Source: Arthrobacter cavernae (GTDB taxonomy: Bacteria; Actinomycetota; Actinomycetes; Actinomycetales; Micrococcaceae). Taken from it: 64,000 bases of DNA. Below are positions 41,908 through 49,906 of this stretch, in pieces. The notes under the pieces were generated by a model. That model saw nothing but the letters and a program-made list of their open reading frames with translations, did not search any database and was not told where the DNA came from. Every line of letters begins with the position of its first letter. Position 1 is the stretch's first letter. Position numbers and translations under genes: made by a program. Location of the stretch: positions 1 through 64,000 of the forward strand of contig NZ_JAFNLL010000031.1 of the NCBI RefSeq assembly GCF_017368795.1, written 5' to 3'.

Positions 41908-43625
41908 AACGCAAGCACCGCTCCGGTGCGCAGATCGAAACGGAACCCGCGCTCCAAACGCACAACACCGCCGTCGGCCGCTGCCGTGAAGCTGAGCTCA
42001 AGCGTCTCCCGGACCAGGTCCGCTTCCGTGACCGTATAGACCGGCGTGAAGTAGAGGGCCTGCTCGCCCGGCAAAAGGTCCGCGGGCGGGAAGTCCGCCG
42101 CGTTCGCGTGAGGACCGTGAAGTACGACGCCGGCAGCCGGCCGCGTGCCTTCGTTGCGGACCCGCCCGGTGAAGGCGAGGATGTCGCCGGCCTTGTAGCC
42201 CGGGGTGATGGGGCCGTAGTTGAGGTCCTGGGCCGCGCGGGTGCCGAGGACCTGGTCCTGCTCCGTGTAGCCCTGGCCGATTTCCTTCCAGGTCTGGACG
42301 TCCCATTCGCCGTCGCTGTCCGAGGGGATCACATGGAACTCGCCGGCGTTCTGCCAGACGGCGGGGCGGCCGGGCGTGATGGAGCGCAGTTCCATGTGGA
42401 AGACGAGGCCCGCAGGTTGCGGGGCGGGCACACGCCCAGCAGCGGCAAGCTGCGCCGTCAGCTGCCCCGTCAGCTGCCCCGCAGGCACCGAGGCGAACAC
42501 GATCTCGCGATACCCCTGCCGCTCGTACAGGACGCCGATGTTCCCGTCCGGAAGCCGGGCCGCCGTCGAGTAGGCCGAGCTGCCCTCGCACAGGAGCAGC
42601 TTGGCCAGCCAGCTGGCGCCGTTGTCCGTGGACAGGCTCAGGACGGTGTTGCGGCGCAGGTGGGTGTCCTGGTTGTTGCTGGCGAGCAGCCAGGAACCCG
42701 TCTCCGGCACATCCCAGGAAGCAACCGTCGGCAGGCCGTCGAAGCGCACCAGGGAGCCGTTGTCGCTGGGGTCCGGAAGATCCTCCACGGACTGCAGCGG
42801 GCTCCAGCTCTGCCCGCCGTCGTCGGACACGGCCGCCAGCCGGCGGGGCGTGGCGCGCGAGTGCAGCAGCAGCCGGCCGTCGTCCAGGCAGGCCACCTTG
42901 TTCTCGTTGGGCCCGATGCCGTCCGGGCCGGCACCGATGAGTTCGCCCAGCGTCCAGTTCTCGCCGTGGTCGTCGCTGTAGGCCGAGGCCGCCATGATGG
43001 CGCCGTCCACCAGAAGCACAAACTGCTGCACCAGCCTGCCCTTGAACCGGCCGGTGTGGACCTGGATGCCCTGGCCTGCCGACGCGAACAGGCCCGTAAT
43101 GCCGCGCTTGCCGGCACCCGCGCCGCCCTGTCTTGCGTCGGGCTGACCCAGCTTGAGCTGTTCGGTGAGCCGGCGGTGCTGCCAAGTGGCGCCGTCGTCG
43201 TCGGAAAAACTGACGTCGGCGTGCTGCACGTCGTCGTCGGGCTCCAGGCCGGCGACGGCCTCGAAGAAGCCAGCGTGCGTCCCGGCCGCGTGGAACATGA
43301 AGATCCGGCCGGTCTCGGCGTCCACCAGCAGGCTCGGATCGCCGTAGCCGTTGAGCCCCGCGCCCGTGCGCACCAGCTGCTGCTCGCCCCAGGTGCGGCC
43401 GTTGTCCGTACTGCGCCGGAGCAGGAGGTCGATGGGGTTGGGGAGGTCGTCCAGGTTGGGGCGGCCGTCGTAGGCGGCCAGGAGCGTGCCCTTCGTGCTG
43501 ACCGCGAGCGCCGGGATGCGGTACTGCCGGTAGCCTCCGGTGCCGCGCACCGCCAGGACATGCTCGACGTCGGGACGGGCCTGGGGGAGTGTGCTGCCGC
43601 TCGCCGGAGGGAGGTAGGAGGTCAT
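41904..43625 (-). CDS. Sialidase-family protein (BNR/Asp-box beta-propeller)
   Basis: A 573-residue glycoside hydrolase family 33-like protein. It has the YRIP motif (35-38), the R-I/L-P arginine region, and five Asp boxes: STDNGRTW (72-79), SDDDGATW, SDDHGENW, SDDGGQSW and STDNGASW. YSTAARLPDGNIGVLYERQGYREIVFA carries the nucleophile-region Tyr/Glu context. The C-terminal ~150 residues form a beta-sandwich (GDILAFTGRVRNEGTRPAAGVVLHGPH). No signal peptide or sortase motif is seen, so it may act inside the cell or be exported unusually. Whether it cleaves sialic acids is not certain; the family also covers other glycan hydrolases. It is a single gene ending against yccF. Confidence 0.85.
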   Translation of the reverse strand: MTSYLPPASGSTLPQARPDVEHVLAVRGTGGYRQYRIPALAVSTKGTLLAAYDGRPNLDDLPNPIDLLLRRSTDNGRTWGEQQLVRTGAGLNGYGDPSLLVDAETGRIFMFHAAGTHAGFFEAVAGLEPDDDVQHADVSFSDDDGATWQHRRLTEQLKLGQPDARQGGAGAGKRGITGLFASAGQGIQVHTGRFKGRLVQQFVLLVDGAIMAASAYSDDHGENWTLGELIGAGPDGIGPNENKVACLDDGRLLLHSRATPRRLAAVSDDGGQSWSPLQSVEDLPDPSDNGSLVRFDGLPTVASWDVPETGSWLLASNNQDTHLRRNTVLSLSTDNGASWLAKLLLCEGSSAYSTAARLPDGNIGVLYERQGYREIVFASVPAGQLTGQLTAQLAAAGRVPAPQPAGLVFHMELRSITPGRPAVWQNAGEFHVIPSDSDGEWDVQTWKEIGQGYTEQDQVLGTRAAQDLNYGPITPGYKAGDILAFTGRVRNEGTRPAAGVVLHGPHANAADFPPADLLPGEQALYFTPVYTVTEADLVRETLELSFTAAADGGVVRLERGFRFDLRTGAVLAF

Positions 43626-43711
43626 ATGTCCATGATACGAGTCGTGCGCAAGCCCCGGCCGGCTCCCGTTCGGTTCATTCTCGCCGTCGACCCCGTGTTA
43701 TGCGAGGCCGT

Positions 43712-43759
43712 CAGGAAAGCGCCGGCGGGCGGAGCGATCTGAACGCCGGCGCTTTCCTG
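43712..43759 (-). terminator. Terminator after the ECF-linked membrane protein gene
   Basis: CAGGAAAGCGCCGGCG pairs perfectly with CGCCGGCGCTTTCCTG over a 16-nt loop, just downstream of the membrane-protein stop on the minus strand and upstream of the sialidase start. Confidence 0.7.
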
Positions 43760-43766
43760 TGGATTG

Positions 43767-44738
43767 TCAGTTGTTGAGTTCCAACGACGTGATCATGGCC
43801 TTGAGGTTCTGGTACTCGGCCGTCTGCATGTATGCCCGCGCCTCGGCCACTGAATCGAAGCCGGGGCCAGTGCCGCCGACGCTCACTTGGACTGCGTCAG
43901 CAAAGCTGAGCATGCCCATGGACGTTGAGACCGCCGCATAGAACATACATGCAGTATCGCCCTTGGGGAGTGAGCCGGCATCCAGCAGTCCAACCACGGT
44001 GTGGATTTTGCCGCCCCTGGCCGTTTCATCGATGATGGCGTAGCCGAACTCAACCGACCTCCCCTGTGCCCACGGCTGGGTGGCCGACGGGACGGCAGCC
44101 CTATCAAGGACGCTGAAGGGAGCCGGAGGACCGGAGCAGGCTCCGCCAAGACCCCCACCCTGCGATAGCTGCAGGGTGGACATCGTCTCTCCGGTTTCGT
44201 TGTAGACCCTGACCACACTGGATGGGTAGCTGGGGGTTCCGGCCGGTTCCTCCACTGCAGTCCACCCAGCCGGCAGTTTGAAGGAGACCTTCCCGTCTCC
44301 GCTTGTAAAGGCGGTGGCTTGCGGGGCAGCGGGAACAACGGGGGGCGGCCCTGGCAGAGTCGGCACTGGCAGAGTCTGCGCAGGGGAAGGGCCGGCTGCC
44401 GTACTGGAGGCCGGCGTCGGCACCTCTTGTGTGGATGCCGGAGAGCTGGGCGAGCCGCTCACTGCAGGTCCGGCGGGAGTAGCCTCCGGCAACCTCAGGT
44501 TGCCCGCCACGACGATGCCGGCCGTCACGGCGGCCGCCGTCATGGCGAGCAGGCCCGCTGCAATGGCACGGCGTCTCTTCCGGGCGCCGTCAAGGTTGAC
44601 CACCTTGGCATTGCCGGTGTCGCTGAACGTCCGGATGCCGGTGAGCATCCCGGTCAGCTCAGTCTCACCGTCGGGCGGGCCCGCCGGAAAGTCATTGAGC
44701 GGGTCGGCCCCCGTTACAAGGGACTTGATGGAATCCAT
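43767..44738 (-). CDS. Single-pass membrane protein paired with an ECF sigma factor
   Basis: A 323-residue protein of unrecognised family. Residues 1-55 are cytoplasmic and basic near the end (DGARKRRRAIAAG). One helix (LLAMTAAAVTAGIVVAGNL, ~60-78) follows, then a Pro/Ser/Thr-rich stalk of ~60 residues and an exported globular domain (SGDGKVSFKLPAGWTAVEEP, GFDSVAEARAYMQTAEYQNLKAM). It starts one base after the sigma stop with AAGGAGG shared inside the sigma gene's end, so the two are coupled. Position and topology suggest an anti-sigma factor or surface sensor, but no zinc-type HxxxCxxC motif exists. That role is inference. Confidence 0.7.
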   Translation of the reverse strand: MDSIKSLVTGADPLNDFPAGPPDGETELTGMLTGIRTFSDTGNAKVVNLDGARKRRRAIAAGLLAMTAAAVTAGIVVAGNLRLPEATPAGPAVSGSPSSPASTQEVPTPASSTAAGPSPAQTLPVPTLPGPPPVVPAAPQATAFTSGDGKVSFKLPAGWTAVEEPAGTPSYPSSVVRVYNETGETMSTLQLSQGGGLGGACSGPPAPFSVLDRAAVPSATQPWAQGRSVEFGYAIIDETARGGKIHTVVGLLDAGSLPKGDTACMFYAAVSTSMGMLSFADAVQVSVGGTGPGFDSVAEARAYMQTAEYQNLKAMITSLELNN

Positions 44739-44739
44739 G

Positions 44740-45252
44740 TCATGCCTCCTTGGCCTGTGCGTACTGCGGTGATGCTGCGGGCATCGCTCTGCGGAATGCT
44801 TCCCTGGCCCGGTGGAGACGCACCTTGGCGGCCGCATCGGTGCAGCCCAGAATCGCTGCGATTTCGCTCAGCGACAGCTCGTCCCAGTAGGCGAGCTGGA
44901 GAATGTCCCGGTCTTTGGGGCGCAGTGTGTCGAGCGTTTCATGGACGTGCGGGGAAGCGTCGCCGCCTGGTGCCGCATTCAGCCGGGAGGCCTCGGCCAG
45001 CTTTGCGTTGAGCTGACGTTGCCGTTCACGTCCCCGGTAGGCGTTACCGATGACGTTCCGGGCCACAGACAGGAGCCACACGAGCGACGGCGGTGAATCC
45101 GGCTCCCATTTCTCCCAAGCGACCCTGAACACGTCAGCCGCCAGCTCCTGGGCCAGCTCCTCATCGTTGACGCGTCGAAGTACAAAGTTGTAGACGCGCG
45201 GATACGCATCCTTGTGCAATGCCACAAACGCTGCTTCGCATTCGGTTAGCAC
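44740..45252 (-). CDS. ECF-type RNA polymerase sigma factor
   Basis: A 170-residue sigma-70 family factor with only regions 2 and 4. Region 2 runs from HKDAYPRVYNFVLRRVNDEELAQELAADVFRVAWEKW to the core-binding SVARNVIGNAYRGRERQRQ. Region 4 is LRPKDRDILQLAYWDELSLSEIAAILGCTDAAAKVRLHRAREAF, read in parts. The GTG start is the only sensible one. It is the first gene of an operon with a membrane protein of unknown family. Target promoters cannot be predicted from this window. Confidence 0.92.
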   Translation of the reverse strand: MLTECEAAFVALHKDAYPRVYNFVLRRVNDEELAQELAADVFRVAWEKWEPDSPPSLVWLLSVARNVIGNAYRGRERQRQLNAKLAEASRLNAAPGGDASPHVHETLDTLRPKDRDILQLAYWDELSLSEIAAILGCTDAAAKVRLHRAREAFRRAMPAASPQYAQAKEA

Positions 45253-45335
45253 GAGCCCCCACCTATAGTCCGTTCCGTCCTGCCACGCAGGCTACCGTAA
45301 TAGTTTCCGGATGGCGGCGGATGGTTACAGGGCGC

Positions 45336-46133
45336 TCAGGGCTGTTTGAACACGCCGTCCCGGAGCAGCGCCACCACGGAGCTGCCGTCCAGCTCGGCGG
45401 CGATCTCGACGTCGTCGGCGTACCCGGCGCCGATCAGCTCGCGGCCGCTGGAGCACTCCCGCAGGATGTCGGCCAGGCGCGGCTCGGCAGCATCGAACAC
45501 GGCCGCGGCGGACTCGGCCTCCGGCGAGAAGCCACCGCGGCCGGCCGCCGCCAGCCCGGCAAGGAACGCGCCGGCACCGATCTGGTCCTCCATGGCCGGC
45601 CGCAGGGAGCCGTCCGGCCACTTTTCCCCGGCCGCAATCACCGCGATCACCGCCTCGGGCGGCAGCTTCGCCACCACCCACTCGGCCGTGGCCGCGGCAT
45701 TGCGCAGGGACACGGCGGCAAGCAGCGGCGCGGCGGCTGACAGCTCATGGCAGATGGCCGAACCGTTCGGCGACGGCAGCACCACGCGCCGCAGCTCCGG
45801 TGCCCCCCGGAGGCTGGCCGGCGAGAGGCTCAGGCCGCCGGATCCCCGCGGGCCGGCCAGTTCCGCTCCATGGTGGGCCGCGAAATCCTCCGCCGAGACG
45901 TCCTTCCACGGATACGGCAGGACCTCGGCGCCGCGGTCGACGGCGACGCTCACGCACGTGGTGAAGGACAGGATGTCCACCACCACCACCAGGTTCGCCT
46001 GCGGCGCAACGGCCCGGGCGCCGTCGAGCCCCCACTCGAAGCGGACCGTGTACGGGAGCTGCCGGTGCGCGGCATGCGGCTGCGGACCGGGTGACTGGGA
46101 ACGGGGTGTCTGGGAGCTGGGTGTCTGGGTCAT
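45336..46133 (-). CDS. comB: ComB-like 2-phosphosulfolactate phosphatase
   Basis: A 265-residue Mg2+-dependent acid phosphatase fold. VRFEWGLDGARAVAPQANLVVVVDILSFTTCVSVAVDRGAEVLPYPW and the later VVLPSPNGSAICHELSAAAPLLAAVSLRNAAATAEWV are ComB signatures. In methanogens ComB removes phosphate from 2-phosphosulfolactate in coenzyme M synthesis. Actinobacteria do not make coenzyme M by that route as far as I know, so the substrate here may be another phospho-sulfonate or unrelated. Sulfonate catabolism genes lie about 8 kb away. Its ATG overlaps the upstream HD gene's stop by 4 bp. Confidence 0.82.
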   Translation of the reverse strand: MTQTPSSQTPRSQSPGPQPHAAHRQLPYTVRFEWGLDGARAVAPQANLVVVVDILSFTTCVSVAVDRGAEVLPYPWKDVSAEDFAAHHGAELAGPRGSGGLSLSPASLRGAPELRRVVLPSPNGSAICHELSAAAPLLAAVSLRNAAATAEWVVAKLPPEAVIAVIAAGEKWPDGSLRPAMEDQIGAGAFLAGLAAAGRGGFSPEAESAAAVFDAAEPRLADILRECSSGRELIGAGYADDVEIAAELDGSSVVALLRDGVFKQP

Positions 46134-47005
46134 TCCAGCTCGGCCGCCAGGTTGCGGCGGGCGGCGTCCAGCCACAGTTCTTTGGCGCGCTCGCCGTGGA
46201 AGAGCGGGTCCAGGGCCAGCAGGTGGCGCACGACGGCGGCGCGGCCCTTCGCGAAGTCGGCGTCGCTGACGTGCGCGTAGTCTTCCCGGACGGCGGCCAG
46301 GTAGCGGGCGTATTCGTCCGGCTCCCCGCCCAGTATGGACAGGTCCGCATCGCACAGGAGCGCACCGGCGGCGTCGTGCGGTTCCGGATTGTGCTTGGCC
46401 GTCAGCCGGACCAGCCGGGCGACCTCCGCGACATCCTCGGCGGGCATGCCCGCGGCGCCGAGCTTCTCCTCGGCCAGGCGCGCCGAATCCTCCTCGTCCC
46501 GCCCGGCGACGCCCTCATAGACGGCGTCGTGGAACCAGGCCGCCAGGGCCACGCGGCGGGCCGGAAGCGCCGGCTCCGTCAGCAGGTCCAGGGCCTCCAA
46601 CACCGCGAGCAGGTGGGTGAGGCTGTGGTAGCTCCGGCCGTCCTCGCCCCAGCGCTCCAGCAGTTCCCGGCCGAGCGCCTTGTGCCCCGGAAACGTCAGG
46701 TTCCACCGCGCCATGAGCGGAACGGTCAGGGACTTGCTGCGCCCGCGCGCGGGGATGCGGAGCCCGCTGGCGATGAGTTTGCGCACCAGCACCCTGGCCT
46801 CTACGGGGACGGCGCCTGCGGCCACCAGGTCCTTGTAGCGGCGCTCGGGGACGTCATAGTGGTCGCCGTCGAACGCCCGCTCCGGGATCCCCGCCGCCGC
46901 GGCGAAGGCGTGCAGCTCCTCGAGCGAGTCGTCCGAGATGAGGTGCGAAAACACGGTCCCGTGCGCGGGCCACATCGGCGGATCCAGATACACGACCATG
47001 GCCAA
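46130..47005 (-). CDS. DUF4031-HD domain fusion protein
   Basis: A 291-residue two-domain protein. Residues 1-~85 are DUF4031: VVYLDPPMWPAHGTVFSHLISDDSLEELHAFA and RAFDGDHYDVPERRYKDLVAAGA. Residues ~95-290 are an HD-type predicted metal-dependent phosphohydrolase: RSYHSLTHLLAVL, ALAAWFHDAVYEG with the HD pair, then RLTAKHNP and CDADLSILGG. The first domain is often a stand-alone ~90-residue protein. The fusion hints at a shared substrate, probably a phosphorylated metabolite or nucleotide. It is translationally coupled to comB. Function is unknown. Confidence 0.85.
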   Translation of the reverse strand: MAMVVYLDPPMWPAHGTVFSHLISDDSLEELHAFAAAAGIPERAFDGDHYDVPERRYKDLVAAGAVPVEARVLVRKLIASGLRIPARGRSKSLTVPLMARWNLTFPGHKALGRELLERWGEDGRSYHSLTHLLAVLEALDLLTEPALPARRVALAAWFHDAVYEGVAGRDEEDSARLAEEKLGAAGMPAEDVAEVARLVRLTAKHNPEPHDAAGALLCDADLSILGGEPDEYARYLAAVREDYAHVSDADFAKGRAAVVRHLLALDPLFHGERAKELWLDAARRNLAAELE

Positions 47006-47041
47006 AGTGTAGTCCCGCAGCCTGGCCTGTCGACCGGGCTG

Positions 47042-48376
47042 TCACCCCTCGGCCGGGAGGATGTTCTGGTTGCCGCGGAACACGTTCCCCGGATCGAACT
47101 CGCGCTTCACCCGGGCCAGTCGCTTGTAGTTGTCCTCCCCGTAGGCGGCCACGATGCGCTCCTGCCCTTCGTGCCCGATGAAGTTCAGCCACACGCCGCC
47201 GTTGGTGTACGGGGCGATGTTCCGGCGGAACCCCTTGACCCAGGCCTTGGCCTCCTGCCCGCCTTCGCGGGTTTCCGCCAGTCCGAACGGGTGGCTCACC
47301 CAGGCGGCGCTGCGGTTGAGCAGCGGCGTGGACGCCGCGGCCGGACCGCCCACTGCCCCGCCCCAGCGCGCAATGAGCTGCTGTGAATGGGGTCCCGGCA
47401 GCCGCTGTGCCGAGTCCACGAAGAGGTCCAGAGCATCATCGCTCAGCTCGTCGTGGTAGTCCGCGCTCCAGTAGTTGTAATGGTCCGGAGGGTCGTCGAG
47501 GCTGCACTGGAAGTCGGCGTATCCCATGGGCTCCACCAGGTCCACGGTGGGACCCATCTCCCGGAACGGCAGGGCATGGACCGCACCGTCGTCGGCGTCG
47601 CCCGCATAGAGGTATGCCACGCCAACCGCCAGCTTGCCCACCATGTCCTCCGGGACAGACTCATCCGGCGGTGCGGTGAGGTAGAACAAGGCCGTCCCGA
47701 CGGCGTCGGGAGCTGCCAGTGCGAGGTCCCGGAAGCCGCGGCTGACGTCCGTTGCGGCGTCGCCCGGGAAGAGCATGAGTCCCGCCTGCACGGTGGGGCC
47801 GAGTTGGTGCAGTGTGAAGGTGAAGGACGTGGCGACGCCGAAGTTCCCGCCGCCGCCGTGCAGTGCCCAGAACAGCTCAGGGTTCTCCTGGGCGCTCGCG
47901 GTGACGCGCCCGCCGTCGGCCGTCACGAGGTCCACGGAGAGCAGGTTGTCGCAGGCGAAGCCGTACGAGCGTTCCAACCATCCGGAGCCGCCGCCCAGCG
48001 TGAAGCCGGCCACGCCGGTAGTGGACGCGCGCCCGCCGGTGGTGGCCAGGCCATGTTCCCCGGTGGCGCGGTCGAACTCGCCCCATGTCACGCCCGCGCC
48101 CGCCGTGACGGTACGGTTTTCGCGGTCCACGCTGATCGACTTCATGGGCCTGACGTCCACCACCAGGCCGTCGTCATTGGTGGACATGCCCGCCACCGAG
48201 TGGCCGCCGGCCCGGACCGCCACCTCCAGCCTGTTGTTGCGGGCGTAGGCCAGGGCGTCGGCAACGTCGCCGGGATCGGCACACCGGGCGATGACGGCCG
48301 GTCGACGGTCGATCATCGCGTTGAAGAGTTTCCGTGTTTCGTCGTAGTCCGGGCTGTCCGGCCGGATCCATTCCAT
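47042..48376 (-). CDS. FAD-binding oxidoreductase, BBE-like (vanillyl-alcohol oxidase fold)
   Basis: A 444-residue flavin oxidase. The PP-loop EVAVRAGGHSVAGMS contains His59, the residue that bonds FAD covalently in berberine-bridge-like enzymes. The position where bicovalent members have Cys reads GGRASTTG, so attachment is probably single. FTLGGGSGWLERSYGFACDNLLSVDLVTADG completes the FAD site. The C-terminal BBE segment is FDPGNVFRGNQNI. Substrates in this family range from sugars to alkaloids and cannot be predicted here. GGAGGAG precedes the ATG. It ends 36 bp before the DUF4031-HD gene. Confidence 0.88.
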   Translation of the reverse strand: MEWIRPDSPDYDETRKLFNAMIDRRPAVIARCADPGDVADALAYARNNRLEVAVRAGGHSVAGMSTNDDGLVVDVRPMKSISVDRENRTVTAGAGVTWGEFDRATGEHGLATTGGRASTTGVAGFTLGGGSGWLERSYGFACDNLLSVDLVTADGGRVTASAQENPELFWALHGGGGNFGVATSFTFTLHQLGPTVQAGLMLFPGDAATDVSRGFRDLALAAPDAVGTALFYLTAPPDESVPEDMVGKLAVGVAYLYAGDADDGAVHALPFREMGPTVDLVEPMGYADFQCSLDDPPDHYNYWSADYHDELSDDALDLFVDSAQRLPGPHSQQLIARWGGAVGGPAAASTPLLNRSAAWVSHPFGLAETREGGQEAKAWVKGFRRNIAPYTNGGVWLNFIGHEGQERIVAAYGEDNYKRLARVKREFDPGNVFRGNQNILPAEG

Positions 48377-48509
48377 GATGGCGCTCCTCCGCATCCACGA
48401 CCCTGCCCCTGCACAAAGGTTACGGCGAACGGCCGCCGGGAACCACAGCCAAAGCTTACGTTTTCGGGACGTCGGTGCCCGACGGCGGTGCGGGGCACCG
48501 AGGGGCCCG

Positions 48510-48613
48510 CGCTCCTTCCCAGTTGCCTGCCCGGCCGTGGCCCGTGACGTCCACGGCGGCCCTGAATGGCGGGCTTCGGCCGGAGTGCCCTGCGAAGCAA
48601 CTGGGAAGGAGCG
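48510..48613. repeat. Long-inverted-repeat element, copy 2
   Basis: Arms at 48510-48526 (CGCTCCTTCCCAGTTGC) and 48597-48613 (GCAACTGGGAAGGAGCG) are perfect inverted repeats with about 70 bp between. The interior shares GCGGCCCTGAA and GTGCCNTGCGAAGC-like segments with copy 1 at 38016-38125. It fills most of the 337-bp gap between the FAD oxidoreductase and the molybdate operon. No gene is seen in this gap. Confidence 0.65.
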
Positions 48614-48663
48614 TCGGACCTTGCGAGATGGCTTGAGGGAGCTGCGACGGTCACATTTCGTTT

Positions 48664-48690
48664 GCGTCAATATTGATCAGATATAACCGC
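48664..48690 (+). promoter_or_regulatory. Candidate molybdate-responsive operator
   Basis: A 27-bp block with GCG and CGC ends and two ATAT half-sites (CAATATTG and GATATAAC) resembles the spaced ATAT arrangement of ModE boxes. It lies 23 bp before the HTH-Mop regulator start. TATGCT at 48703-48708 may be the -10 box, which would place transcription start close to the ATG and give a leaderless message. Tentative. Confidence 0.4.
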
Positions 48691-48713
48691 ATTTGAGGAA
48701 CTATGCTGATTCC

Positions 48714-49124
48714 ATGCCGCAGATACGAATTTCCGAGGCCGCCAGATTCCTCGGCGTCAGTGACGATACCGTCCGGCGCTGGACCGAGAACGGCACCCTC
48801 ACCGGGCACAAGGACGAGTCCGGGCGCCTGGTGGTGGACGGGCTGGAACTGGCCCACGTGGCCCGCGCCCAGGCCCAGCTGCCCGAGGACCCCTCGCGGG
48901 CCGGCAGCTCGGCCCGCAACCGCTTCATCGGGCTCGTCACGGGCATCACGGCAGACAAGGTCATGGCCCAGGTGGAACTGCAGTGCGGGCCCTTCCGCGT
49001 GGTCTCGCTCATGAGCAGCGAAGCCGTCCGCGAGCTGGGGATCGAGCTCGGCTCCGTGGCCACCGCCGTCGTCAAGGCCACCACCGTCATCATCGAAACG
49101 CCGCACGGAAAGAGCATCGTATGA
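48714..49124 (+). CDS. HTH-TOBE (Mop) molybdate-binding regulator
   Basis: A 136-residue fusion of a MerR/excisionase-like helix-turn-helix (residues 1-45, IRISEAARFLGVSDDTVRRWTENGTLTG) and a Mop/TOBE domain (~68-132, SARNRFIGLVTGITADKVMAQVELQCGPFRVVSLMSSEAV, TAVVKATTVIIE). The Mop domain binds molybdate or tungstate, so the protein likely senses molybdate and regulates the operon it heads. Its stop overlaps the modA start in ATGA. No SD lies at a useful distance from the ATG, and a -10-like box ends 5 bp upstream, suggesting leaderless translation. Confidence 0.88.
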   Translation: MPQIRISEAARFLGVSDDTVRRWTENGTLTGHKDESGRLVVDGLELAHVARAQAQLPEDPSRAGSSARNRFIGLVTGITADKVMAQVELQCGPFRVVSLMSSEAVRELGIELGSVATAVVKATTVIIETPHGKSIV

Positions 49125-49900
49125 GCATCACGCGCAAGGCCGTCGCGGCATTGTTTGTGACAGGCGCCCTGGCAGCGGGCTTGGCCGGCTGTGCCGGCAC
49201 TCCGGGCACCCCAGGCGCGGCCGGCAGCGGAACCCTGACCGTCTTCGCCGCAGCCTCCCTGAAGGCCACGTTCACCACGCTGGTCGCCGAATTCGAGGGC
49301 AAAAACCCCGGCACCAAGGTGGTCCTGAGCTTCGCCGGCTCCTCGGACCTCGCCACCCAGATCACCCAGGGCGCCCCGGCCGACGTCTTCGCCTCGGCGG
49401 ACACCAAGAACATGGCCAAACTCTCCGATGCGAAGCTGCTGGACGGGACCGCCAGCAACTTCGCCACGAATGTCCTGACCATCGCCGTGCCGCCGGCCAA
49501 CCCGGCGTCGATCAGTTCCTTCGCGGACCTGGCCAAGCCCGGCGTCAAGGTGGTGGTCTGCGCCAGCCAGGTGCCGTGCGGGGCCGCGACGGACGCCGTC
49601 GAGAAGGCGACAGGGACCACGCTCACCCCGGTCAGCGAGGAATCGTCCGTCACCGACGTCCTGGGCAAGGTCACCTCGGGAGAAGCCGACGCCGGCCTGG
49701 TCTACGTCACCGACGTCAAGGGCGCCGGAGACAAGGTCAAGGGCATCCCCTTCGCCCAGTCGGACCAAGCCGTCAACACGTACCCGATCGCCACCGTTGG
49801 CTCGAGCAAGAACAAGGAGCTGGCGGCAGCGTTCATCGCCCTGGTCACCGGCAGCGAAGGCAGGAAGACCCTCGGTGACGCCGGCTTCGGGACGCCTTAG
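49121..49900 (+). CDS. modA: Molybdate ABC transporter substrate-binding lipoprotein
   Basis: ModA captures molybdate outside the membrane. The 259-residue precursor has a signal peptide ending in LAGC with lipidated Cys24. The mature SBP_bac_11 domain shows LTVFAAASLKATFTTLVAEFE, the oxyanion-binding SFAGSSDLATQITQGAPADVFASAD, and the late SGEADAGLVYVTDV and YPIATVGSSKN blocks. The ATG overlaps the regulator stop by 4 bp and AAAGAG precedes it. It is the second gene of the regulator-modABC operon. Confidence 0.95.
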   Translation: MSITRKAVAALFVTGALAAGLAGCAGTPGTPGAAGSGTLTVFAAASLKATFTTLVAEFEGKNPGTKVVLSFAGSSDLATQITQGAPADVFASADTKNMAKLSDAKLLDGTASNFATNVLTIAVPPANPASISSFADLAKPGVKVVVCASQVPCGAATDAVEKATGTTLTPVSEESSVTDVLGKVTSGEADAGLVYVTDVKGAGDKVKGIPFAQSDQAVNTYPIATVGSSKNKELAAAFIALVTGSEGRKTLGDAGFGTP

Positions 49901-49906
49901 GGAGCC

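Noticed and set aside
41499..43742. 747-codon plus-strand frame over yccF and the sialidase
   Set aside because: It shifts frame relative to yccF and reads the antisense of five clear Asp boxes.
48377..48670. N-terminal extension of the FAD oxidoreductase to 542 residues
   Set aside because: The family start and a strong GGAGGAG SD support the ATG at 48376; the extra stretch is the repeat element.
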